From: an uncultured Bacillaceae bacterium
GTDB taxonomy: Bacteria; Bacillota; Bacilli; Caldalkalibacillales; Caldalkalibacillaceae
Direction: 5' to 3'
DNA: 17,761 bases
Assembly: GCA_937967685.1 (NCBI GenBank)
Contig: CALBTX010000040.1
Location: 1 to 17,761 of the forward strand
A model generated the notes under the pieces. The model saw only the letters and a program-made list of their open reading frames with translations, was not told where the DNA came from and made no database searches. This document shows positions 1 to 6,049 of this stretch, piece after piece. The translations under genes and the position numbers were made by a program. Within the stretch, counting starts at the first letter, position 1. Each line of letters starts with the position of its first letter.

Positions 1-3
1 TAG

Positions 4-42
4 AAAAGCAGCCTGCCGCATAGGCGGTGAGGCTGCTTTTTT
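4..42 (+). terminator. Intrinsic terminator of an upstream gene
   Basis: An 11-bp perfect stem (AAAAGCAGCCT at 4-14 with AGGCTGCTTTT at 30-40) is extended by an inner CCG/CGG pairing and followed by a T run. It most likely ends a rightward transcript that starts outside the window. The A run on the left arm could also let it serve leftward transcription. Confidence 0.85.
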
Positions 43-217
43 GTGTTGTTCATTTTTGTATTGTTATTTTTGTTTTGTCAGTTTGTTTAGTCTATCTTTG
101 CTAAGTCTATTTTAGTTTAGTTTAATTTTAGTTTAGTTTAATTTTAGATTATTTTTATTTTGTCCATTTTTTGCCTTGATTTGGCTGCCACAGCCGTTGG
201 TCAATGATTTTCGTTTT
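43..217. repeat. T-rich spacer with a 16-bp tandem repeat
   Basis: The + strand is strongly T-rich here and has no coding signal. At 110-125 and 126-141 there are two exact copies of TTTTAGTTTAGTTTAA, and a third partial copy runs to 147. The unit is itself built from TTTAG steps. It looks like replication-slippage DNA between the upstream terminator and the next promoter; no function is visible. Confidence 0.7.
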
Positions 218-245
218 TTGAAAGGGTGTGTTAAGGTCATAATAA
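218..245 (+). promoter_or_regulatory. Candidate weak sigma-A promoter of the yebE-like gene
   Basis: TTGAAA at 218-223 is followed after 16 bases by TAATAA at 240-245. This is an acceptable but imperfect -35/-10 pair about 40 bases before the start codon. The call rests on motif similarity and position only. Confidence 0.4.
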
Positions 246-281
246 AAGAATGCCCATAACATTGGTGGAGGTGTGTAAGCC

Positions 282-935
282 ATGAGTATGGTCCTGATCA
301 TTTTAGTAATTAACATTATTTATGTTTCATTTTATACGATTAGGATGATTTTAACTTTAAAGGGCCAAAAATATTTCGCCGCATTGATCAGTTCCATTGA
401 AGTCCTGATTTATGTTGTCGGACTGGGCTTAGTTTTGGATAATCTTAATCAAATCGAAAACCTTATTGCTTATGCACTCGGTTTTTCAATCGGTGTGTTA
501 TTGGGCATGAAAATTGAAGAATGGCTTGCTTTAGGATACGTGACTGTGAAAGTCATTACTGATCGGTATGATCAGCCGTTTGCTCAAAAATTAAGGGAAA
601 GCGGATACGGTGTAACATCTTGGATGGGCGAAGGCCGTGACGGATATCGTTTAATGATGGAGATTCTGACGAGAAGAAAAGATCAACAGGATCTTTACAA
701 CCTCGTCTTAGCTTACGATTCAAAAGCATTCATTATCAGTCACGAACCTCAACATTTTCGAGGCGGTTTCTGGGTCAGAAATTTGAAAAAGCAAGCCAAA
801 CGTGAAGGTGAGGCATTTACTGTTGTCAATGAAGAGATTTTACCCGGCGTGACTGAAGAGACGATTCAAGAATTTAAAGAGGAACATGCGGGTAAAATAT
901 TTACTGAGAAAAATGAATCGTCTAAACAGAAATGA
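282..935 (+). CDS. yebE: UPF0316 / DUF2179 membrane protein, YebE-like
   Basis: This 217-residue protein has three hydrophobic segments at about residues 3-23, 34-52 and 60-77, then a soluble region. The soluble part matches the DUF2179 type of fold (about residues 105-165, around GYGVTSWMGEGRDGYRLMMEIL and HFRGGFWVRNL), so it should be an inner-membrane protein with a cytosolic regulatory-looking tail. The molecular function of the family is not established. The ATG at 282 was chosen because GGAGGTG at 267-273 sits at good spacing. In B. subtilis yebE lies just before purE, so the position supports the identity. The small NETI-motif gene (yebG) that sits between yebE and purE there is not present here. 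The C-terminal tail (about 190-217) is highly charged and longer than I expect for B. subtilis YebE. Confidence 0.8.
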   Translation: MSMVLIILVINIIYVSFYTIRMILTLKGQKYFAALISSIEVLIYVVGLGLVLDNLNQIENLIAYALGFSIGVLLGMKIEEWLALGYVTVKVITDRYDQPFAQKLRESGYGVTSWMGEGRDGYRLMMEILTRRKDQQDLYNLVLAYDSKAFIISHEPQHFRGGFWVRNLKKQAKREGEAFTVVNEEILPGVTEETIQEFKEEHAGKIFTEKNESSKQK

Positions 936-955
936 TCTGCAATCGATCAATTTTT
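933..955 (+). terminator. Weak possible terminator after yebE
   Basis: TGATC at 933-937 and GATCA at 945-949 can form a 5-bp stem followed by five T. It overlaps the yebE stop codon. The stem is short and AT-rich, so its efficiency is doubtful. Confidence 0.3.
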
Positions 956-986
956 AGACTGAATTCAATTATTATTCACTCGGAAT

Positions 987-1023
987 ACGAATGTTTATAT
1001 TTTAATAATATGTAAATGTTCGT
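987..1023 (+). promoter_or_regulatory. Tandem inverted PurBox (PurR operator)
   Basis: ACGAATGTTT at 987-996 and AAATGTTCGT at 1014-1023 form an inverted repeat separated by 17 AT-rich bases. This is the arrangement of the two PurBoxes (CGAA...TTCG) that PurR binds upstream of Bacillus pur genes, and like the B. subtilis pur operon control region it lies immediately upstream of the -35 box. By known PurR biology, PRPP relieves repression. The first box has CGAAT rather than CGAAC, so it may be the weaker half. Confidence 0.8.
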
Positions 1024-1031
1024 TTTTTGCA

Positions 1032-1061
1032 TTGACTTGGGTTCAAATCCTTTGGTACACT
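1032..1061 (+). promoter_or_regulatory. Sigma-A promoter of the pur operon
   Basis: TTGACT at 1032-1037 and TACACT at 1056-1061 are separated by 18 bases. Transcription would start near 1067-1069, leaving about 285 bases of leader before purE. Its place between the PurBox pair and the structured leader supports the call. Confidence 0.75.
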
Positions 1062-1112
1062 AGAAGCGAAAAATAAAGTTGAAAAATAAATCGATCATTA
1101 ATGGGGAAAAGT

Positions 1113-1242
1113 GGATCTAGGGTTCCGGCAACTGACGATAGAATCAGGTAGCCGGTCCGAGCGATCCTAATATGTTTGCATAATGATCTCGGGACATGGA
1201 TGTGATCGATGCAGACGTATGACACCGAAGGGATAAAAGCCC
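1113..1242 (+). promoter_or_regulatory. ykkC-family riboswitch aptamer, probable PRPP subtype (2b)
   Basis: Hallmarks of the ykkC fold are readable in order: CTAGGGTTCCG at 1117-1127, GGTCCGAG at 1154-1161, and ACACCGAAGGGATAAAAGCCC at 1222-1242. P1 pairs GGATC 1113-1117 with GATCC 1163-1167. P2 pairs CCGGC 1125-1129 with GCCGG 1151-1155 and is capped by CTGA/TCAG. P3 pairs TATGTTTGCA 1171-1180 with TGCAGACGTA 1210-1219, and GGG 1230-1232 pairs with CCC 1240-1242. The family has subtypes for guanidine, ppGpp, PRPP and nucleoside diphosphates; the PRPP subtype is the one known upstream of purine biosynthesis genes, so the operon context favours it. The subtype itself is inferred, not proven from bases alone. 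The 3' strand is shared with the terminator, which predicts ligand-induced read-through (an ON switch). No guanine aptamer is present in front of it. Confidence 0.88.
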
Positions 1243-1297
1243 AGGCGGGTAGGTTCTCTCCAGATACAGAAACCTGCCCTTTTGGGCTTTTATATTT
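1233..1297 (+). terminator. Riboswitch-controlled intrinsic terminator
   Basis: AAAAGCCCA at 1235-1243 pairs with TGGGCTTTT at 1283-1291, and GGGTAGGTT at 1247-1255 pairs with AACCTGCCC at 1271-1279; the loop is 1256-1270. A T-rich tract follows. The left arm includes AAAAGCCC, which also belongs to the conserved aptamer, so aptamer and terminator are mutually exclusive. It lies about 60 bases before purE. Confidence 0.85.
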
Positions 1298-1352
1298 GTT
1301 TAATGATATTTCCAAGCGCAAAAAATCACAAAATGATGAAAGGGAGAACGAT

Positions 1353-1850
1353 ATGGATCAAGCCAAAGTAGGAGTGATCATGGGCAGTACGTCAGATTGG
1401 GAAACGATGAGGCATGCTTGCCACGTATTGCAAGAACTGAAGATTGCTTATGAAAAAAAAGTGGTATCCGCTCATCGAACACCGGATGAAATGTTTGCCT
1501 ATGCCGAACAGGCCCAAAGCAAAGGTTTGCAAGTGATTATTGCCGGTGCCGGCGGGGCCGCACACTTACCCGGAATGATTGCCTCAAAAACGGTATTACC
1601 GGTGATCGGCGTTCCGGTCAAAACTTCTACTTTAAACGGTTTGGATTCATTGTTGTCCATTGTGCAGATGCCGGGCGGGGTGCCTGTGGCGACGACGGCC
1701 ATTGGCAAGGCCGGTGCAGTGAACAGCGGCTTGTTGGCTGCAGAAATTTTAGGCTTAACAGATACAAGCATACAACAAAGATTGAAGGAGAGAAGAGAGG
1801 AAATTCGTCACAAAGTGTTGGCCGAATCAGATCTCGCCGAATATGATTAA
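1353..1850 (+). CDS. purE: N5-carboxyaminoimidazole ribonucleotide mutase, PurE
   Basis: PurE (165 residues) converts N5-CAIR to CAIR in de novo purine synthesis. The class I features are clear: GSTSDWETM at 11-19, the catalytic-His segment SAHRTPDEM with His41, the Gly/Ala-rich GAGGAAHLPGM, and PVIGVPVKTSTLNGLDSLLSIVQMP. A longer open frame runs upstream to 1209, but that part lies inside the riboswitch and terminator. The ATG at 1353 has AAAGGGAG six bases before it and gives the usual family length. It is the first gene of the operon and works with PurK, whose start overlaps its end by 8 bases. Confidence 0.96.
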   Translation: MDQAKVGVIMGSTSDWETMRHACHVLQELKIAYEKKVVSAHRTPDEMFAYAEQAQSKGLQVIIAGAGGAAHLPGMIASKTVLPVIGVPVKTSTLNGLDSLLSIVQMPGGVPVATTAIGKAGAVNSGLLAAEILGLTDTSIQQRLKERREEIRHKVLAESDLAEYD

Positions 1851-3024
1851 CCCTTCCAAAAATGAAGAAAGATCAGATGTTTTTTTACCCCCTTCTACGA
1901 TCGGTATATTGGGCGGTGGACAGCTTGGTCGAATGATGGCCCTCGAAGCCAGGGAAATGGGTTACCGGGTGATCACTTTGGATCCGACGGAGGACAGTCC
2001 TTGCGGTCAAGTGGCCGATCGTCAAATCGTCGCACGGTTTGACAGTCTCCAAGGCGCAAAACAATTGGCTCAAAGTGCCGATGTGATCACTTATGAATTT
2101 GAAAATATCGGTGTGCAAGTGGCCGAACTTTTGGAAAACGAAAGCACCTTGCCGCAGGGGTATACATTGTTGTACAAGACCCAAAATCGTTTGCGTGAAA
2201 AAAAAGCGATTGAACAAGCGGGAATATCAGTCGCTCCCTACAGGGCCGTCCGTTGTGAAGAAGAGGTGGATTCAGCGTTACATGATTTAGGTTATCCGGT
2301 AGTGTTGAAAACGACAGAAGGTGGTTATGACGGCAAAGGACAATGGGTGATCCGTTCCCCGGAGGAAGTCCACCCTATAAAAAAAATGTTAAAAAATGAA
2401 GGTTCCAAGGGAATGACCTGGGTGATGGAAGCCTGGGTGCCGTTTAAACATGAGATCTCTTGTATCGTGGCCAGGAACGCACGGGGTGAATGTCAACCCT
2501 TTCCGATTGCCGAGAACATTCATCAGGAAAATATTTTGCATCTTTCCGTTGCTCCTGCCCGTATTTCCGAGGAAATTAGACGGGAAGCGACAAGGACTGC
2601 TGTTCAATTGGCCGAATCAATGCAATTGATCGGACTGTTGGCCATTGAGATGTTTGTTTTGGATGATGGGATGTTATATGTCAACGAACTGGCGCCACGG
2701 CCGCACAATTCGGGGCACTACACCCAGCAAGCGTGTCTGACATCCCAGTTTGAACAACATATACGTGCCATATGCAATTTGCCGTTGGGGGATGTCAGCA
2801 TTAAACAGCCAACCGTGATGGTCAATATTTTGGGAGAGCACTTGGCAGACGTCCTGCACAAACTGCCGAATATGGATCCGTCCTTTAAAGTTCATCTGTA
2901 CGGCAAGGCTGAAGTCAGGCCGAAGCGAAAAATGGGCCATCTCAATGTCGTGGCAGACGATGTCCACACCGCGATAGAAAAAATCCAATCGTTACATATT
3001 TGGAACATGGAGGCCATTCAATGA
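1843..3024 (+). CDS. purK: N5-carboxyaminoimidazole ribonucleotide synthase, PurK
   Basis: PurK (393 residues) uses ATP and bicarbonate to make N5-CAIR from AIR. The N-terminal nucleotide-fold motif GILGGGQLGR is at 21-30, followed by the ATP-grasp region with PVVLKTTEGGYDGKGQWV and the C-terminal NELAPRPHNSGHYT metal/substrate segment. The start ATG overlaps the purE stop region by 8 bases and no good Shine-Dalgarno is visible, so translation probably depends on coupling to purE. No in-frame alternative start lies before the conserved Rossmann motif. The stop codon TGA overlaps the ATG of a 12-codon mini-ORF, and the last codons lie in the first copy of a 35-bp tandem duplication. Confidence 0.95.
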   Translation: MINPSKNEERSDVFLPPSTIGILGGGQLGRMMALEAREMGYRVITLDPTEDSPCGQVADRQIVARFDSLQGAKQLAQSADVITYEFENIGVQVAELLENESTLPQGYTLLYKTQNRLREKKAIEQAGISVAPYRAVRCEEEVDSALHDLGYPVVLKTTEGGYDGKGQWVIRSPEEVHPIKKMLKNEGSKGMTWVMEAWVPFKHEISCIVARNARGECQPFPIAENIHQENILHLSVAPARISEEIRREATRTAVQLAESMQLIGLLAIEMFVLDDGMLYVNELAPRPHNSGHYTQQACLTSQFEQHIRAICNLPLGDVSIKQPTVMVNILGEHLADVLHKLPNMDPSFKVHLYGKAEVRPKRKMGHLNVVADDVHTAIEKIQSLHIWNMEAIQ

Positions 3025-3068
3025 TTGAACGTTTTTGGAACATGGAGGGAAGGCAATGATTGAACGTT
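2999..3068 (+). repeat. 35-bp tandem duplication at the purK/purB junction
   Basis: Copy 1 is 2999-3033 and copy 2 is 3034-3068. They are identical except for five bases in the middle (CCATT in copy 1, GAAGG in copy 2). Each copy carries TTTGGAACATGGAGG, then CAATGATTGAACGTT, that is, a Shine-Dalgarno and an ATG-ATT-GAA-CGT start. Copy 1 ends purK and copy 2 begins purB. The unit is not a multiple of three, so the two start sites are in different frames. Confidence 0.95.
3021..3059 (+). CDS. 12-codon mini-ORF bridging purK and purB
   Basis: The ATG at 3021 opens a frame encoding MIERFWNMEGRQ and ends at the TGA 3057-3059. The purK stop overlaps its start as ATGA, and its own stop overlaps the purB ATG (3056) as ATGA. 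GGAGG at 3009-3013 lies at suitable spacing. The first four residues are identical to PurB because the region is a duplication of the purB start. Whether it is translated is unknown; it could be a coupling device that passes ribosomes from purK to purB, or a decoy start. Confidence 0.4.
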   Translation: MIERFWNMEGRQ

Positions 3069-4354
3069 ACACTCGACCGGAAATGGGCAGAATTTGGACG
3101 GAAGAAAACAAATTTCGAGCGTGGCTGGAAGTTGAAATATTGGCCTGTGAAGCATGGGCGAAATTAGGTCATATTCCGAAAGAAGACGTACGGATCATCA
3201 AGAAAAATGCCCGCTTCGATGTGCGGCGCATTAAGGAAATTGAGGCGGATACGCGCCATGATGTGGTCGCTTTTACCCGTGCGGTGGCCGAATCTTTGGG
3301 ACCGGAATCCAAATGGGTGCATTACGGCTTAACCTCAACAGATGTTGTCGATACGGCACTGTCCTATTTGCTGAAACAAGCCAATGAACTTTTGCTGGAT
3401 GCCGTCAAACATTTTCTTGAGATTATCAAACAGAAAGCAGTGGAACATAAGTATACGGTGATGATGGGCCGCACGCACGGCGTGCATGCCGAACCAACGA
3501 CATTCGGTTTGAAAATGGCTTTATGGTATGCAGAAATGAAGCGAAACTGGGAACGCTTGAAGAGCGCAGCGGAGACGGTTGCCTACGGGAAAATATCCGG
3601 GGCTGTGGGTACATTTGCTAACATCGATCCTTTCGTGGAAGAGTATGTTTGTCAAAAACTGGGGCTTAAACCCGCTCCGATTTCGACCCAAACTTTACAG
3701 CGTGATCGTCATGCCCAATATATGAGCACGCTCGCCTTGATCGCCACGTCTCTAGAGAAGTTTGCCGTTGAAATTCGCGGCTTGCAAAAAAGTGAAACAA
3801 GGGAGGTGGAGGAATCTTTCGGGAAGGGACAAAAAGGCTCCTCGGCCATGCCGCATAAGCGCAATCCCGTAGGCTCCGAAAATATCAGCGGATTGGCCAG
3901 GTTGATTCGCGGACATATGCTTTCGGCTTACGAAAATATACCTTTATGGCATGAACGGGATATTTCGCACTCATCAGTAGAAAGAGTCATCTTACCGGAT
4001 GCCACGATTGCTGTACATTATATGCTGCATCGTTTCGCCAATATTGTTGAGCGGTTGACCGTCTATCCTGAGAATATGAAACGAAACATGGATCGCACAT
4101 TTGGTCTGATCTACTCCCAACGTGTCTTACTCACCCTCATTGACAAAGGGTTGAAAAGAGAAGAAGCATATGACCTCGTTCAGCAAAAAGCAATGGAAGC
4201 GTGGGAGAAGCAAACGTCATTTAAACAGTTGATTAAAAACGAACAGAAGATTCAGTCCGTTTTAACGGAGCAGGAGATCGAAGATTGCTTTGATCATCGG
4301 TATCACTTAAGGAATGTCGATCTCATTTTCCAGAGGGTCGGTCTAGAAGAATAG
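3056..4354 (+). CDS. purB: Adenylosuccinate lyase, PurB
   Basis: PurB (432 residues, the normal size) cleaves SAICAR to AICAR and adenylosuccinate to AMP, releasing fumarate. Fumarase/aspartase superfamily marks are present: TSTDVVDTA, GRTHGVHAEPTTFG with His141, and the signature GSSAMPHKRNP with the catalytic serine loop at about 262-265. A TTG at 3035 could extend the frame by seven codons, but ATG 3056 is preferred because GGAGGG at 3044-3049 precedes it at six bases and MIERYTRPEMG is the usual N-terminus. The start lies in the second copy of the junction duplication. Confidence 0.96.
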   Translation: MIERYTRPEMGRIWTEENKFRAWLEVEILACEAWAKLGHIPKEDVRIIKKNARFDVRRIKEIEADTRHDVVAFTRAVAESLGPESKWVHYGLTSTDVVDTALSYLLKQANELLLDAVKHFLEIIKQKAVEHKYTVMMGRTHGVHAEPTTFGLKMALWYAEMKRNWERLKSAAETVAYGKISGAVGTFANIDPFVEEYVCQKLGLKPAPISTQTLQRDRHAQYMSTLALIATSLEKFAVEIRGLQKSETREVEESFGKGQKGSSAMPHKRNPVGSENISGLARLIRGHMLSAYENIPLWHERDISHSSVERVILPDATIAVHYMLHRFANIVERLTVYPENMKRNMDRTFGLIYSQRVLLTLIDKGLKREEAYDLVQQKAMEAWEKQTSFKQLIKNEQKIQSVLTEQEIEDCFDHRYHLRNVDLIFQRVGLEE

Positions 4355-4378
4355 AACGGTTAGAAGCGGGGGAAAACA

Positions 4379-5098
4379 ATGCAAAAACTGGGCATGCTTT
4401 ATGAGGGAAAAGCCAAGCGCATATATCAGACGACAGATCCCGGGCTGTATTGGGTTGAATACAAAGATGACGCAACGGCTTTTAACGGAGAAAAGAAGGG
4501 CACCATTACCAATAAAGGCAAATTGAACAACCAAATCTCAGGATACTTTTTCAAACTGCTGGCGAAAGAAGGCGTCCCCAATCATTATGTCAAGCTGTTG
4601 TCCGATCATGAACAATTAGTCAAAAAAGTGGAGATCATTCCTGTGGAAGTTGTCGTCCGCAATATCGCTGCGGGAAGTCTGGCCAAGAGACTCGGTTTGC
4701 CGGAAGGGAAACAACTGAAGCGATCGGTGCTTGAATTATATTACAAAGATGACGATTTGGGTGATCCCTTCATAAACGAAGATCATGTCTTGATGATGGA
4801 CCTGGCCAGTGCGGAGCAAATCCAGGAGATGAAACGCATCGCCTCACAAGTCAATCGAATATTGACGGAGGTCATGCGTGAAAAAAATGTGTTGCTTGTT
4901 GATTTCAAGCTGGAATTTGGTCTTGACAGCGATCAAAAAGTGCTGCTCGCCGATGAAATTTCGCCGGATACGTGCCGTTTCTGGGATGCCGCAACGCATG
5001 AAAAATTGGATAAAGACCGTTTTCGTCGTGATTTGGGCCATGTTGAAGAAGCGTATCAAGATATTTTGGATCGGTTGAAAGGGGAGCGCCATGTATAA
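4379..5098 (+). CDS. purC: SAICAR synthetase, PurC
   Basis: PurC (239 residues) ligates aspartate to CAIR with ATP. Family motifs are LYEGKAKRIY at 7-16, GEKKGTITNKGKLNNQIS, VVRNIAAGSLAKRLG, and LADEISPDTCRFWD near the C-terminus. The ATG has a G-rich AAGCGGGGG site just upstream. It follows purB by 24 bases, the first true gap in the operon, and overlaps purS by 8 bases. Confidence 0.96.
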   Translation: MQKLGMLYEGKAKRIYQTTDPGLYWVEYKDDATAFNGEKKGTITNKGKLNNQISGYFFKLLAKEGVPNHYVKLLSDHEQLVKKVEIIPVEVVVRNIAAGSLAKRLGLPEGKQLKRSVLELYYKDDDLGDPFINEDHVLMMDLASAEQIQEMKRIASQVNRILTEVMREKNVLLVDFKLEFGLDSDQKVLLADEISPDTCRFWDAATHEKLDKDRFRRDLGHVEEAYQDILDRLKGERHV

Positions 5099-5372
5099 AG
5101 TAAAAGTTTATATCACATTGAAACCAGGAGTGCTTGATCCTCAAGGAAACGCGGTGCAACAATCTTTGCAAGCTTTAAACTACGCTGAAGTGCAGGATGT
5201 GCGCATCGGCAAATATATGGAACTCAAAGTGAACACGACGAGTGAAGCTGAGGTCAAACAGCGCGTCACAGAAATGTGTGAAAAACTGTTGGCCAATACG
5301 GTGATTGAAGATTACCGTTTTGAATGGGCGGCTGATGAAACGATGACATCAGCGATGGAGGGATCTGAATGA
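5091..5372 (+). CDS. purS: FGAM synthetase subunit PurS
   Basis: PurS (93 residues) is the small structural subunit that links PurQ and PurL in the Gram-positive type FGAM synthetase. It reads MYKVKVYITLKPGVLDPQGNAV, then VQDVRIGKYMEL and a C-terminal NTVIEDYRFEW, as expected. It carries about nine extra residues at the C-terminus compared with B. subtilis PurS. AAAGGGGAG precedes the ATG. The start overlaps purC by 8 bases and the stop overlaps purQ as ATGA, which suits subunits made together. Confidence 0.95.
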   Translation: MYKVKVYITLKPGVLDPQGNAVQQSLQALNYAEVQDVRIGKYMELKVNTTSEAEVKQRVTEMCEKLLANTVIEDYRFEWAADETMTSAMEGSE

Positions 5373-6049
5373 AATTCGGCGTCATCGTTTTCCCCGGCTC
5401 CAATGGTGACGGCGATATGTACCATGCCGTCCGAGACGGTTTGCAAGCTGAAGTTGATTTCGTCTGGCATCACCAGACTGACTTGTCTTCTTATGACGCA
5501 ATTCTTCTTCCGGGCGGTTTTTCTTACGGGGATTACTTGCGTCCGGGTGCCATCGCCCGCTTTGCTCCGATTATGGAGGCCGTCCGTCAAGCGGCCGATG
5601 ACGGTAAATATGTTTTGGGTGTTTGTAACGGTTTCCAAATTTTGCTCGAAGCCGGATTGTTACCCGGCACGATGCGCCCCAACAAAGATTTAAGATTTCG
5701 CTGTTTACACACGACTATTGAAGTCGTCAATCATCAGACAGCTTTTACAAGGGACTATGAGCAAGGAGAGGTGTTGACCATTCCGATTGCTCATGGAGAG
5801 GGCAGCTATTATTGCGATCAGGAAACAAGGCATGAACTGCACCGAAATCAGCAAATCGTGTTTCGGTACAAGCAAAATCCGAACGGTTCCATTGACGATA
5901 TCGCCGGAATCATCAATCATAAGGGGAATGTGTTAGGCATGATGCCTCATCCGGAAAGAGCGATGGATAAACTTCTGGGCTCTGAGGATGGCAAGCGTTT
6001 ATTTACATCGATTCTGGCCGCCTGGAGGGAACAACATGTCACAGTTTAA
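5369..6049 (+). CDS. purQ: FGAM synthetase glutaminase subunit PurQ
   Basis: PurQ (226 residues) releases ammonia from glutamine for the PurL reaction. It is a class I glutamine amidotransferase with nucleophile Cys86 in VLGVCNGFQIL and the His194/Glu196 pair in MMPHPERA. LLPGGFSYGDYLRPGAIAR supplies the oxyanion-loop region. The Shine-Dalgarno GGAGGG lies inside the end of purS. Its last codons overlap purL by 14 bases. Confidence 0.96.
   Translation: MKFGVIVFPGSNGDGDMYHAVRDGLQAEVDFVWHHQTDLSSYDAILLPGGFSYGDYLRPGAIARFAPIMEAVRQAADDGKYVLGVCNGFQILLEAGLLPGTMRPNKDLRFRCLHTTIEVVNHQTAFTRDYEQGEVLTIPIAHGEGSYYCDQETRHELHRNQQIVFRYKQNPNGSIDDIAGIINHKGNVLGMMPHPERAMDKLLGSEDGKRLFTSILAAWREQHVTV

Noticed and set aside
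940..1112. Guanine riboswitch in front of the PRPP-type aptamer
   Set aside because: The purine-aptamer core sequences are absent and only about 45 bases lie between the predicted transcription start and P1.
1043..1321. Minus-strand 92-codon open frame
   Set aside because: It runs through the pur promoter, riboswitch and terminator, with no ribosome site or recognisable protein features.
1209..1352. Upstream extension of the PurE reading frame
   Set aside because: The frame is open but lies in the aptamer and terminator. ATG 1353 has its own Shine-Dalgarno and gives the normal PurE length.
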